Positions 36,264 to 43,791 of a stretch of DNA of 64,000 nt are shown one piece after another. How positions within the stretch are numbered: the first letter of the stretch is position 1; each line of letters starts with the position of its first letter. Where the stretch lies: positions 5,754,001-5,818,000 of the forward strand of contig NZ_AP023439.1 of NCBI RefSeq assembly GCF_014701095.1, written 5' to 3'. The position numbers and the translations under genes were made by a program. This DNA is from Streptomyces tuirus (GTDB lineage Bacteria > Actinomycetota > Actinomycetes > Streptomycetales > Streptomycetaceae). Under the pieces are notes generated by a model. That model was not told where the DNA came from, did no database searches, and worked only from the letters and a program-made list of their open reading frames with translations.

Positions 36264-36305
36264 GCATGCGAAGCGGATGACCTGCGGAATCCGCAGCCGC
36301 ATGCG
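36264..36305. promoter_or_regulatory. Nested dyads upstream of the KimA-type gene
   Basis: A 15-bp palindrome, CTGCGGA-A-TCCGCAG (36282-36296), is flanked by the GCATGCG and CGCATGC arms (36264-36270, 36298-36304). It lies in the divergent gap between the 39-residue protein and the permease, about 90 nt before the permease start. It could be an operator pair or an RNA hairpin. Confidence 0.5.
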
Positions 36306-36379
36306 CCTGTGAATTCACCCGGAGAGCAGACGGAACGCCGATGAGGGGTGGCGGGTGGGCGACCCCGCAATCGAACGCC

Positions 36380-36385
36380 TACGAT
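36380..36385 (+). promoter_or_regulatory. -10 element consistent with a leaderless transcript of the permease
   Basis: TACGAT lies 8 nt before GTG 36394, so transcription would start at or next to the start codon. The GTG has no Shine-Dalgarno sequence, which fits a leaderless mRNA. The -35 region is weak. Confidence 0.5.
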
Positions 36386-36393
36386 CCTCTGTT

Positions 36394-38445
36394 GTGTCCA
36401 AACTGACCGACGTGCCCAAACGGATCCTGATCGGGCGCGCACTGCGCAGCGACCGGCTGGGCGAAACGCTCCTGCCGAAGCGCATCGCACTCCCCGTCTT
36501 CGCCTCCGACCCGCTCTCCTCCGTGGCGTACGCGCCCGGCGAGGTGCTGCTGGTCCTGTCGATCGCGGGCGTGACGGCGTACCACTACAGCCCGTGGATC
36601 GCCGTCGCGGTCGTCGTGCTGATGTTCACCGTGGTGGCCTCGTACCGGCAGAACGTGCACGCCTACCCCAGCGGCGGCGGCGACTACGAGGTGGCGACCA
36701 CCAACCTCGGGCCCAAGGCCGGACTGACGGTCGCGAGCGCGCTGCTCGTCGACTACGTCCTCACCGTCGCGGTGTCGATCTCCTCCGGCATCGAGAACCT
36801 CGGCTCCGCGATCCCGTTCGTCGTCGAGCACAAGGTGCTCTGCGCGATCGGCGTGATCGTGCTGCTGACGCTGATGAACCTGCGCGGGGTGAAGGAGTCC
36901 GGCTCGCTCTTCGCGATCCCGACCTACGTCTTCGTCTTCGGCGTCTTCACCATGATCGCGTGGGGTGCCTTCCGCGGGCTGGTCCTGGACGACACCATGC
37001 GCGCCCCGACGGCGGACTACATCATCAAGCCCGAACACCAGGGCCTGGCCGGCTTCGCGCTGGTCTTCCTGCTGCTGCGCGCCTTCTCCTCCGGCTGCGC
37101 CGCCCTCACCGGCGTCGAGGCGATCTCCAACGGCGTCCCGGCCTTCCGCAAGCCCAAGTCGAAGAACGCCGCGACCACCCTCGCCATGATGGGCCTGCTG
37201 GCCGTCACCATGTTCTGCGGCATCATCGCGCTGGCCGCCGCCACCGACGTCCGCATGGCGGAGAACCCCGCCAAGGACCTCGTCCACAACGGTGTCCCGC
37301 TCGGCCCGGACTACGTCCAGAACCCGGTGATCTCGCAGGTCGCGGAGGCCGTCTTCGGCAAGGGCAGCGTCCTGTTCATCATCCTGGCCGCGGCCACCGC
37401 GCTGGTGCTGTTCCTCGCCGCCAACACCGCCTACAACGGCTTCCCGCTGCTCGGCTCGATCCTCGCCCAGGACCGCTACCTGCCGCGCCAGCTGCACACC
37501 CGCGGCGACCGGCTGGCCTTCTCCAACGGCATCGTGCTCCTCGCCGGCGCCGCCGCACTGCTGGTGGGGATCTACGGCGCCGACTCGACCCGGCTGATCC
37601 AGCTGTACATCGTGGGCGTGTTCGTGTCCTTCACGCTCAGCCAGACCGGCATGGTCCGGCACTGGAACCGCCACCTGGCCACGGAGAAGGACCGGGCCAA
37701 GCGCCGCCACATGATCCGCTCCCGCGCCATCAACGCCTTCGGCGCCTTCTTCACCGGTCTCGTGCTGGTCGTCGTCCTCCTCACCAAGTTCACGCACGGC
37801 GCCTGGGTCGCCCTGCTCGGCATGGTGATCTTCTACGCGACGATGACGGCCATCCGTAAGCACTACGACCGCGTCGCCGCCGAGATCGCCGCCCCCGAGG
37901 GCCCGAGCGACGACCTCGTGCGGCCCTCACGGGTCCACTCGGTCGTGCTGATCTCCAAGATCCACCGCCCCACGCTGCGCGCCCTGGCCTACGCCAAGCT
38001 GATGCGCTCGGACACCCTGGAGGCGCTGAGCGTCAACGTCGACCCGGCGGAGACCAAGGCCCTGCGCGAGGAGTGGGAGCGGCGCGGCATCGACGTACCG
38101 CTGAAGGTCCTGGACTCGCCCTACCGGGAGATCACGCGGCCGATCATCGAGTACGTCAAGAGCCTGCGCAAGGAGTCCCCGCGGGACGCGGTGTCCGTGA
38201 TCATCCCCGAGTACGTGGTCGGCCACTGGTACGAGCACCTGCTGCACAACCAGAGCGCCCTGCGGCTCAAGGGCCGGCTGCTGTTCACCCCCGGGATCAT
38301 GGTGACCTCGGTGCCGTACCAGCTGCAGTCCTCCGAGGCGGCCAAGCGGCGGGCCCGCAAGCAGCAGGACTGGACCGCGCCGGGCTCGGTGCGGCGCGGT
38401 CCCGCGCAGGTGCGGTCGAAGGAGTCCTCCGAGCACAAGAGCTGA
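36394..38445 (+). CDS. kimA: APC-family potassium transporter, KimA-type
   Basis: A 683-residue permease with 12 membrane helices (about 30-470) and a cytoplasmic universal-stress-protein-like domain (about 500-655). It shares distinctive blocks with B. subtilis KimA: SDPLSSVAYAPGEVLLVL, SYRQNVHAYPSGGGDYEV, SSGCAALTGVEAISNGVPAFRKP and a late HNQSALRLKGRLLF block. KimA imports K+ with H+ and is inhibited by c-di-AMP; whether this homologue is regulated the same way is inference. GTG 36394 with a TACGAT box upstream suggests a leaderless start; GTG 36355 (behind GATGAGGGG) is an alternative adding 13 residues. Neighbouring trkA and kdpDE support a K+ role. Confidence 0.82.
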   Translation: MSKLTDVPKRILIGRALRSDRLGETLLPKRIALPVFASDPLSSVAYAPGEVLLVLSIAGVTAYHYSPWIAVAVVVLMFTVVASYRQNVHAYPSGGGDYEVATTNLGPKAGLTVASALLVDYVLTVAVSISSGIENLGSAIPFVVEHKVLCAIGVIVLLTLMNLRGVKESGSLFAIPTYVFVFGVFTMIAWGAFRGLVLDDTMRAPTADYIIKPEHQGLAGFALVFLLLRAFSSGCAALTGVEAISNGVPAFRKPKSKNAATTLAMMGLLAVTMFCGIIALAAATDVRMAENPAKDLVHNGVPLGPDYVQNPVISQVAEAVFGKGSVLFIILAAATALVLFLAANTAYNGFPLLGSILAQDRYLPRQLHTRGDRLAFSNGIVLLAGAAALLVGIYGADSTRLIQLYIVGVFVSFTLSQTGMVRHWNRHLATEKDRAKRRHMIRSRAINAFGAFFTGLVLVVVLLTKFTHGAWVALLGMVIFYATMTAIRKHYDRVAAEIAAPEGPSDDLVRPSRVHSVVLISKIHRPTLRALAYAKLMRSDTLEALSVNVDPAETKALREEWERRGIDVPLKVLDSPYREITRPIIEYVKSLRKESPRDAVSVIIPEYVVGHWYEHLLHNQSALRLKGRLLFTPGIMVTSVPYQLQSSEAAKRRARKQQDWTAPGSVRRGPAQVRSKESSEHKS

Positions 38446-38566
38446 CGATCTCCCGAGACGACGGCTCGTGTGAAACGGCCGGGTGGCAGCCACGTAGACT
38501 GGTGGGCTGTTGTCCGGCCGTGTCCGTTCGGCCCTTCCCCCTCACGCGTTTTGGAGTCACCCCGCC

Positions 38567-39895
38567 ATGCAGGCAGAACCGAGGAAGTCGCTGGTGGGGG
38601 AGGAGTACGAGGTCGAGGTCGGCCCCGTCGCCCACGGCGGTCACTGCATCGCCCGCACGTCCGAGGGCCAGGTGCTGTTCGTCCGGCACGCGCTGCCCGG
38701 CGAGCGGGTCGTGGCGCGGGTGACGGAGGGCGAGGAGGGCGCGCGGTTCCTGCGCGCCGACGCCGTGACCGTGCTCGACGCCTCCAAGGACCGGATCGAC
38801 GAGCCCTGCCCGTTCGCCGGCCCCGGCCGCTGCGGCGGCTGCGACTGGCAGCACGCCAAGCCGGGCGCGCAGCGGCGCCTGAAGGCCGACGTCATCGCCG
38901 AACAGCTCAAGCACCTCGCCGGGCTCACCCCGGAGGAGGCCGGCTGGGACGGCACGGTGCTGCCGGCGGAGGGCGACAAGGTGCCCGCGGGCCAGGTCCC
39001 CGCGTGGCGCACCCGCGTCCAGTACGCCGTCACAGCCGACGGCCGGGCGGGCCTGCGCCGGCACCGCTCGCACGAGGTGGAGCCGATCGACCACTGCATG
39101 ATCGCCGCGGAGGGCGTCAGCGAGCTGGGCATCGAGAAGCGGTCCTGGACCGGCATGGACTCCGTCGAGGCGATCGCGGCGACGGGTTCCCAGGACCGCC
39201 AGGTGATCCTCACCCCGAAGCCGGGCGCGCGCCTGCCGCTAGTCGAACTCGACCGCCCCGTCTCCGTCCTGCGCGTGGACGAGCGCTCCGGCGGTGTCCA
39301 CCGGGTGCACGGCCGCCCCTTCGTGCGCGAACGCGCCGACGGCCGCACGCACCGCGTCGGGGGCGGCGGCTTCTGGCAGGTCCACCCGAAGGCCGCGGAG
39401 ACCCTGGTGACCGCGGTCATGCAGGGCCTCCTGCCGCGCAAGGGCGACATGGCGCTCGACCTGTACTGCGGCGTCGGCCTCTTCGCCGGCGCCCTCGCCG
39501 ACCGCGTCGGCGACCAGGGCGCCGTCCTCGGCATCGAGTCCGGCAAGCGAGCGGTGGAGGACGCGCGGCACAACCTCGCCGACTTCGACCGCGTCCGCAT
39601 CGAACAGGGCAAGGTCGAGAGCGTGTTGCCGCGCACGGGCATCGAGGAGGTCGACCTGATCGTCCTCGACCCGCCGCGGGCGGGCGCGGGCCGCAAGACG
39701 GTGGGCCATCTGGCGTCGCTGGGAGCGCGGCGGATCGCGTACGTGGCGTGCGATCCGGCTGCGCTGGCGCGGGACTTGGCGTACTTCCGGGACGGGGGGT
39801 ACCGGGTACGGACGCTGCGGGCGTTCGATCTGTTCCCGATGACGCACCATGTGGAGTGCGTGGCGATTCTGGAGCCTGCGGCGAAGGGCCTCTGA
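38567..39895 (+). CDS. Class I SAM-dependent RNA methyltransferase (TrmA/RlmD-like)
   Basis: A 442-residue uracil-C5 methyltransferase. The N-terminal TRAM domain (about 8-70) is followed by the cysteines CPFAGPGRCGGCDWQH, the iron-sulfur ligand motif of RlmD-type enzymes. The catalytic domain has DLYCGVGLFAG (SAM loop), LDPPRAGAG and the nucleophile segment YVACDPAALARDL. It modifies tRNA or 23S rRNA; which uridine is unclear. ATG 38567 follows GGAG at 38553-38556. A likely -10 (TAGACT, 38495-38500) lies upstream. It is the last core gene before the alcohol-oxidation island. Confidence 0.92.
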   Translation: MQAEPRKSLVGEEYEVEVGPVAHGGHCIARTSEGQVLFVRHALPGERVVARVTEGEEGARFLRADAVTVLDASKDRIDEPCPFAGPGRCGGCDWQHAKPGAQRRLKADVIAEQLKHLAGLTPEEAGWDGTVLPAEGDKVPAGQVPAWRTRVQYAVTADGRAGLRRHRSHEVEPIDHCMIAAEGVSELGIEKRSWTGMDSVEAIAATGSQDRQVILTPKPGARLPLVELDRPVSVLRVDERSGGVHRVHGRPFVRERADGRTHRVGGGGFWQVHPKAAETLVTAVMQGLLPRKGDMALDLYCGVGLFAGALADRVGDQGAVLGIESGKRAVEDARHNLADFDRVRIEQGKVESVLPRTGIEEVDLIVLDPPRAGAGRKTVGHLASLGARRIAYVACDPAALARDLAYFRDGGYRVRTLRAFDLFPMTHHVECVAILEPAAKGL

Positions 39896-40041
39896 CCAGC
39901 TGGTTCTCCACGTTCGCAGGTTCCGGGCGGGGTACGTCGACATGGGTGTGGGATTCACCGTGACGGCGCAGATCGAGCGCCCGGTCTCCGGTGCCCGGCC
40001 CGACCGCCCGGGCCAGGTGATGATGCGGGGCTTGTGAGCAC

Positions 40042-40062
40042 CGATCCCGACTGCCGGGATCG
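40042..40062. terminator. Hairpin at the left edge of the alcohol island
   Basis: CGATCCCG and CGGGATCG form a perfect 8-bp stem with a 5-nt loop, 36 nt beyond the adenylate kinase stop. It lies between converging genes and has no U tract. Confidence 0.55.
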
Positions 40063-40097
40063 CCTGCCCCGCAGCGCTGACCGAACACGGCCGGCGG

Positions 40098-40661
40098 CTA
40101 CCCGGCCCGTCGTCCCGTGGCGGACAGGCCATCCAGGGCCCGTGCCGTGATCTCAGCCACCGGTCCGACGGCGGGGACCGTCACGAGGATGTCCGAGTAG
40201 TGGGCGAGGAGGGGCGCGGTCCGGTTCCGGTACACCCGCTGCCGGTTGCGGACGACCTCTTCGGTGTCGTCCGTCCGACCGCGGCTCAACAGCCGTGCGA
40301 GCACGACCTCTTCGGGGGCCGACAACTCCAGCACCGCGTCCAGTACGGTGCCGGTGGCGCCCAGGATGCTGGAGAGTTCCTGCGCCTGCGGCACCGTGCG
40401 GGGGAATCCGTCGAGGAGGTAGCCGTTCCGGGCGTCGGGGCGCTGGAGCCGTTCCCGCACCATGCCGCCGGTGACGTGGTCGGGGACGAGTTCGCCGGTG
40501 TCGAGACAGTGCTGGGCGTCCTGCCCGAGCGGGGTCCGGCGCGCGACATGGTCCCGGAACAGGTCTCCGGTGGAGATGTGGGGGACGCCGAGCCGCTCGC
40601 TGAGTGCACCGGCCTGGGTGCCCTTGCCTGCTCCAGGAGGCCCGATGAGGATGATTCGCAT
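40098..40661 (-). CDS. adk: Adenylate kinase (second, accessory copy)
   Basis: A 187-residue short-form adenylate kinase: P-loop GPPGAGKGTQ (residues 7-16), HISTGDLFRDH, LLDGFPRTV, and a short lid (LLSRGRTDDTEE) without zinc cysteines. The housekeeping adk of streptomycetes lies in the ribosomal-protein/secY operon, so this is an extra copy. It is downstream of acetyl-CoA synthetase and a degenerate SDR on the same strand. Acs releases AMP, which this enzyme converts with ATP to two ADP, so it plausibly removes the AMP burden during acetate activation. Confidence 0.88.
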   Translation of the reverse strand: MRIILIGPPGAGKGTQAGALSERLGVPHISTGDLFRDHVARRTPLGQDAQHCLDTGELVPDHVTGGMVRERLQRPDARNGYLLDGFPRTVPQAQELSSILGATGTVLDAVLELSAPEEVVLARLLSRGRTDDTEEVVRNRQRVYRNRTAPLLAHYSDILVTVPAVGPVAEITARALDGLSATGRRAG

Positions 40662-40790
40662 GGGTTGCGCGTACCTTTCGGTGATGGCTGTTCGTTCATG
40701 GCCTGTTCGGCCGCCGATTTGATCGGAGATGTCCGTTCTTCGACTCGCGGGAGGGCTGCGGTAAGGGTCGGTTCCGCCGGTCGACGGTGG

Positions 40791-41465
40791 TCAGGCGGCC
40801 CGGGAAGGGCAGGCGGGTTCCGCGCTCAGGACGAGCACCGGGCCCTGGGCGGGATCCGTCCGGTGGGTCAGCAGGTCGCACAACACCTCGGCAACGCCCA
40901 CCCGGTATGCCTCGGCGCCCAGTGACGGGCTGGGGATCAGGGTGTGGACGTCCACCAGGGGTGCCAGTTCGGCGGCCAGTGACTCGGTGAGTTCGGTCAG
41001 ACCGGCCAGGGCGGCGTCCCGGGGCCCGCCACGCCCCATGGCCGCGACCACGTTGACCACCGAGCCGCCGTGCGTGGCCATCCAGCGCCAGTAGGCACGC
41101 TGGACGACGGTCAGCGGAGTCACCAGGTCCCGCTGCAGCACATCGCGCAGCGCCAGCGGATCCAGTTCCATCAGCGCACCCGTACAGGGGTGGGCCGCGA
41201 CCAGGTTCACCAGGTGGTCCAGGCGGCCGAGCCGCTCCACCACCGCGTCGACGGCCCGGCCGGGTCCGGCGGTGTCCGTGGGAGCACAGGGCAGTGCGAG
41301 CACCGTGGAGCCCGGCGGAGCCGCCGGGCGGTTCGCCTCGGCGTCGGCACCGGCCAGCGCCACGCGTGCGCCGCGCGCCAGGAGGCTTGCCGTCACCGAG
41401 GCCGCGAGATCGCCTTCGCCGGTGACGAGTACGACCCGGCCGGTCAGCGTGCTGGTGTGTCCCAT
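40791..41465 (-). CDS. Degenerate short-chain dehydrogenase/reductase-like protein
   Basis: A 224-residue Rossmann protein (TGRVVLVTGEGDLAASVTASLLARGARVALAG) with a recognisable LDHLVNLVAAH segment. The glycine-rich loop is altered (TGEGDLAAS in place of TGxxxGIG). The region expected to hold Ser and the YxxxK pair reads VAAMGRGGPRDAALAGLTEL, with neither Tyr nor Lys. It is therefore unlikely to be an active SDR and may bind a nucleotide or a partner. It lies between acs and adk on one strand. ATG 41465 follows AGGAGGGACGG. Confidence 0.8.
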   Translation of the reverse strand: MGHTSTLTGRVVLVTGEGDLAASVTASLLARGARVALAGADAEANRPAAPPGSTVLALPCAPTDTAGPGRAVDAVVERLGRLDHLVNLVAAHPCTGALMELDPLALRDVLQRDLVTPLTVVQRAYWRWMATHGGSVVNVVAAMGRGGPRDAALAGLTELTESLAAELAPLVDVHTLIPSPSLGAEAYRVGVAEVLCDLLTHRTDPAQGPVLVLSAEPACPSRAA

Positions 41466-41507
41466 CTCCGTCCCTCCTGGTGGTGGTCGCAGGACAGGCC
41501 CCGGGGG

Positions 41508-43448
41508 TCAGTCGCCCTGCCGGGACGCATCGGCGAGACCGGTGTGGATGCGCTCCATGACCGAGACGTCCGAGAGCGTGGTGACATCGCCGACCTTCCG
41601 GTTCTCCGCGACGTCCCGCAGCAGCCGGCGCATGATCTTGCCTGAGCGGGTCTTGGGCAGCTCGGGGACGACCATGATCTGGCGGGGCTTGGCGATGGGA
41701 CCGATCTCCTGCGCCACGTGCTCGCGCAGGGCCTGGGTGGCCACCTCGTCCCCTGCGCCCGCGCGCAGGATGACGAAGGCGACGATGGCCTGCCCGGTCG
41801 TCGCGTCCGCGGCACCGACCACGGCCGCCTCGGCCACCGCCGGGTGGGAAACGAGTGCCGACTCGACCTCGGAGGTGGAGATCCGGTGCCCCGACACGTT
41901 CATCACGTCGTCGACGCGGCCGAGCAGCCAGATGTCGCCGTCGTCGTCGTAGCGGGCGCCGTCCCCGGCGAAGTAGTGGTCCTGCGCGGCGAACCGGGAC
42001 CAGTACGTCTCCCGGTAGCGCTCGTCGTCACCCCACACCCCGCGCAGCATCGACGGCCACGGCTGGTCCAGGACCAGATAGCCGCTCTCGCCCTTCCCGA
42101 CCTCCCTGCCCTGGTCGTCGACCACCTTCGCGGAGATCCCCGGCAGCGAGGTCTGCGCCGAACCGGGCTTGAACGCAGAGGAGTCGGGCAGTGGCGCGAT
42201 CATCACCGCGCCCGTCTCCGTCTGCCACCAGGTGTCCACGACCGGTGCCCGCCCGGCCCCGATGTGCTCGCGGTACCACCGCCACGCCTCCGGATTGATC
42301 GGCTCGCCGACGCTGCCGAGCACCCGGATCGACGAGAGGTCGTAGCGGGCCGGGATGTCCTCGCCCCACTTCATGAACGTCCGGATGAGCGTGGGGGCCG
42401 TGTAGTACACGGAGACGCCGTACTTCTCGATGATCTCGAAGTGCCGTCCCTCGCTCGGGGTGCTGGGCGTGCCCTCGTAGAGCACGGACGTCGTACGGTT
42501 GGCGAGCGGCCCGTAGACGATGTACGAGTGCCCGGTGATCCAGCCGATGTCGGCGGTGCACCAGTACACGTCGGTGTCCGGGTCGAGGTCGAAGACCGTG
42601 CGGTGGGTGTATGCGGCCTGGGTGAGGTAGCCGCCGGAGGTGTGCAGGATGCCCTTCGGCCGGCCCGTCGTACCCGAGGTGTAGAGGATGAACAGCGGGT
42701 GCTCGGCGTCGAACGTCTCGGGCGCGTGCCGGTCCGACTGGGCGTCCACCAGTTCGTGCCACCACAGGTCGCGGCCCTCGGTCCACGGCACCTCGGTGCC
42801 GGTGCGGCGGACCACCAGGACGTGCTCGACGCCGGGCGTGGCGGAGGTCGCCTCGTCGGTGTTCGCCTTCATCGGCTCGGCCCTTCCCCGGCGGTACTGG
42901 CCGTCCGAGGTGATCAGCAGCCGTGCCTCGGCATCCTCGATACGGGACTGGAGCGCGGCCGGTGAGAAACCGCCGAAGACCACGCTGTGCGGCAGTCCGA
43001 GCCGCGCGCAGGCCAGCATGGCGAACACCGCCTCGGGGATCATCGGCAGCTGGATCGCGACCCGGTCCCCGGCCCGCAGACCGAGAGACAGCAGCGCGTT
43101 GGCGGTACGGCAGACCTCTCGCCGCAGCTCCGCGTACGTGATCGTGCGGGTGTCACCCGGCTCGCCCTCCCAGTGGAAGGCCACCTGGTCGCCGTGCCCG
43201 GCCGCCACATGCCGGTCGACGCAGTTGTACGCCACGTTCAGCTTCCCGCCGGTGAACCAGCGCGCGTAGGGGGCATCCGTCCAGTCGAGGACCTCGGTCC
43301 ACTCGGTGTCCCAGTCCAGCTGTGCCGCCTGTTCCGCCCAGAACGCCAGGCGGTCGTCCCCGCTCTGCGCGGACGGTACGGGCCGCGCTGTGCCCTCGAG
43401 GGGGTGCGGGCTCTGCGGGCGGACCTGGTGGTCGGAACGGGGAGACAT
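41508..43448 (-). CDS. acs: Acetyl-CoA synthetase (AMP-forming)
   Basis: A 646-residue enzyme making acetyl-CoA from acetate, ATP and CoA. The adenylate-forming motifs are present: LYTSGTTGRPKGILHT, the Acs hallmark GWITGHSYIVYGPLANR, WWQTETGAVM, and the C-terminal catalytic lysine in PKTRSGKIMRR. That lysine is the classic target of Pat-type acetyltransferases, one of which is encoded at 6972-9821. ATG 43448 follows GGAGG. Its upstream region shares a direct repeat with the aldehyde dehydrogenase promoter, suggesting co-regulation in one alcohol-to-acetyl-CoA pathway. Confidence 0.95.
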   Translation of the reverse strand: MSPRSDHQVRPQSPHPLEGTARPVPSAQSGDDRLAFWAEQAAQLDWDTEWTEVLDWTDAPYARWFTGGKLNVAYNCVDRHVAAGHGDQVAFHWEGEPGDTRTITYAELRREVCRTANALLSLGLRAGDRVAIQLPMIPEAVFAMLACARLGLPHSVVFGGFSPAALQSRIEDAEARLLITSDGQYRRGRAEPMKANTDEATSATPGVEHVLVVRRTGTEVPWTEGRDLWWHELVDAQSDRHAPETFDAEHPLFILYTSGTTGRPKGILHTSGGYLTQAAYTHRTVFDLDPDTDVYWCTADIGWITGHSYIVYGPLANRTTSVLYEGTPSTPSEGRHFEIIEKYGVSVYYTAPTLIRTFMKWGEDIPARYDLSSIRVLGSVGEPINPEAWRWYREHIGAGRAPVVDTWWQTETGAVMIAPLPDSSAFKPGSAQTSLPGISAKVVDDQGREVGKGESGYLVLDQPWPSMLRGVWGDDERYRETYWSRFAAQDHYFAGDGARYDDDGDIWLLGRVDDVMNVSGHRISTSEVESALVSHPAVAEAAVVGAADATTGQAIVAFVILRAGAGDEVATQALREHVAQEIGPIAKPRQIMVVPELPKTRSGKIMRRLLRDVAENRKVGDVTTLSDVSVMERIHTGLADASRQGD

Positions 43449-43521
43449 GCGGATCCTCCAGTGAGGTGCGGGTGCCGGGGACGGCTCACCCGGGGGCGGA
43501 CCGTCCTCGGGGGCCACAGTG

Positions 43522-43550
43522 GCCGGACAGGGTTGGCGGCAGGTTGGCGG
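43522..43550 (-). promoter_or_regulatory. Putative operator region of acs: CGCCAACC direct repeat plus CTGTCCGG half-site
   Basis: On the acs strand two CGCCAACC copies occur with an 11-bp period (43549-43531), 83-101 nt before the start codon. They are followed at once by CTGTCCGG, which matches half of the 28-bp palindrome at 58736. The same paired CGCCAACC motif, in the same orientation, lies 75-93 nt before the aldehyde dehydrogenase at 60334. Confidence 0.6.
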
Positions 43551-43572
43551 TCGCGGGACGTGCCGGGGCTAG

Positions 43573-43791
43573 GGCCTGTCGTTTGGATCAGGTCGCAGGG
43601 AATCGGCGGTGCTTCTCGATGCCGGTGAGCGGGGCCTGGTGCGTGTAGCTGCAAGGCGGAGAAGGGCGTCAACGCGATGGGGGTCCCTCCCGCGCGAGCG
43701 CAGCCGAGCGTGGGGGAGTTGACAACCGACGACAACGCGGCAGATGCGCGTGCCAGGCCCCGCGTCTGCGACCTGATCCGAACGACAGGCC
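43573..43791. mobile_element. MITE-like element (219 bp) with ~26-bp terminal inverted repeats
   Basis: The left end GGCCTGTCGTTTGGATCAGG and right end CCTGATCCGAACGACAGGCC are inverted copies with one mismatch, continuing to about 26 bp. CTAG flanks both sides (43569-43572, 43792-43795), which fits a 4-bp target duplication of the YTAR type used by IS5-group elements. There is no transposase frame inside; an internal stem (CTCCC...GGGAG) is present. Similar intergenic repeats are, from memory, common in Streptomyces. The right flank supplies the mftF stop codon. Confidence 0.78.

Noticed and set aside
39849..40037. Small plus-strand frame after the RNA methyltransferase
   Set aside because: It overlaps the methyltransferase end in another frame, has no ribosome binding site and no family features.
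41508..43448. Idea that the large synthetase is propionyl- or acetoacetyl-CoA synthetase
   Set aside because: The ITGHSYIVYGPL and WWQTETG segments and overall length fit acetyl-CoA synthetase best, though substrate range is not proven.
43573..43791. Idea that the repeat is a complete insertion sequence
   Set aside because: At 219 bp it has no transposase frame; only the inverted ends and flanking CTAG support a non-autonomous element.
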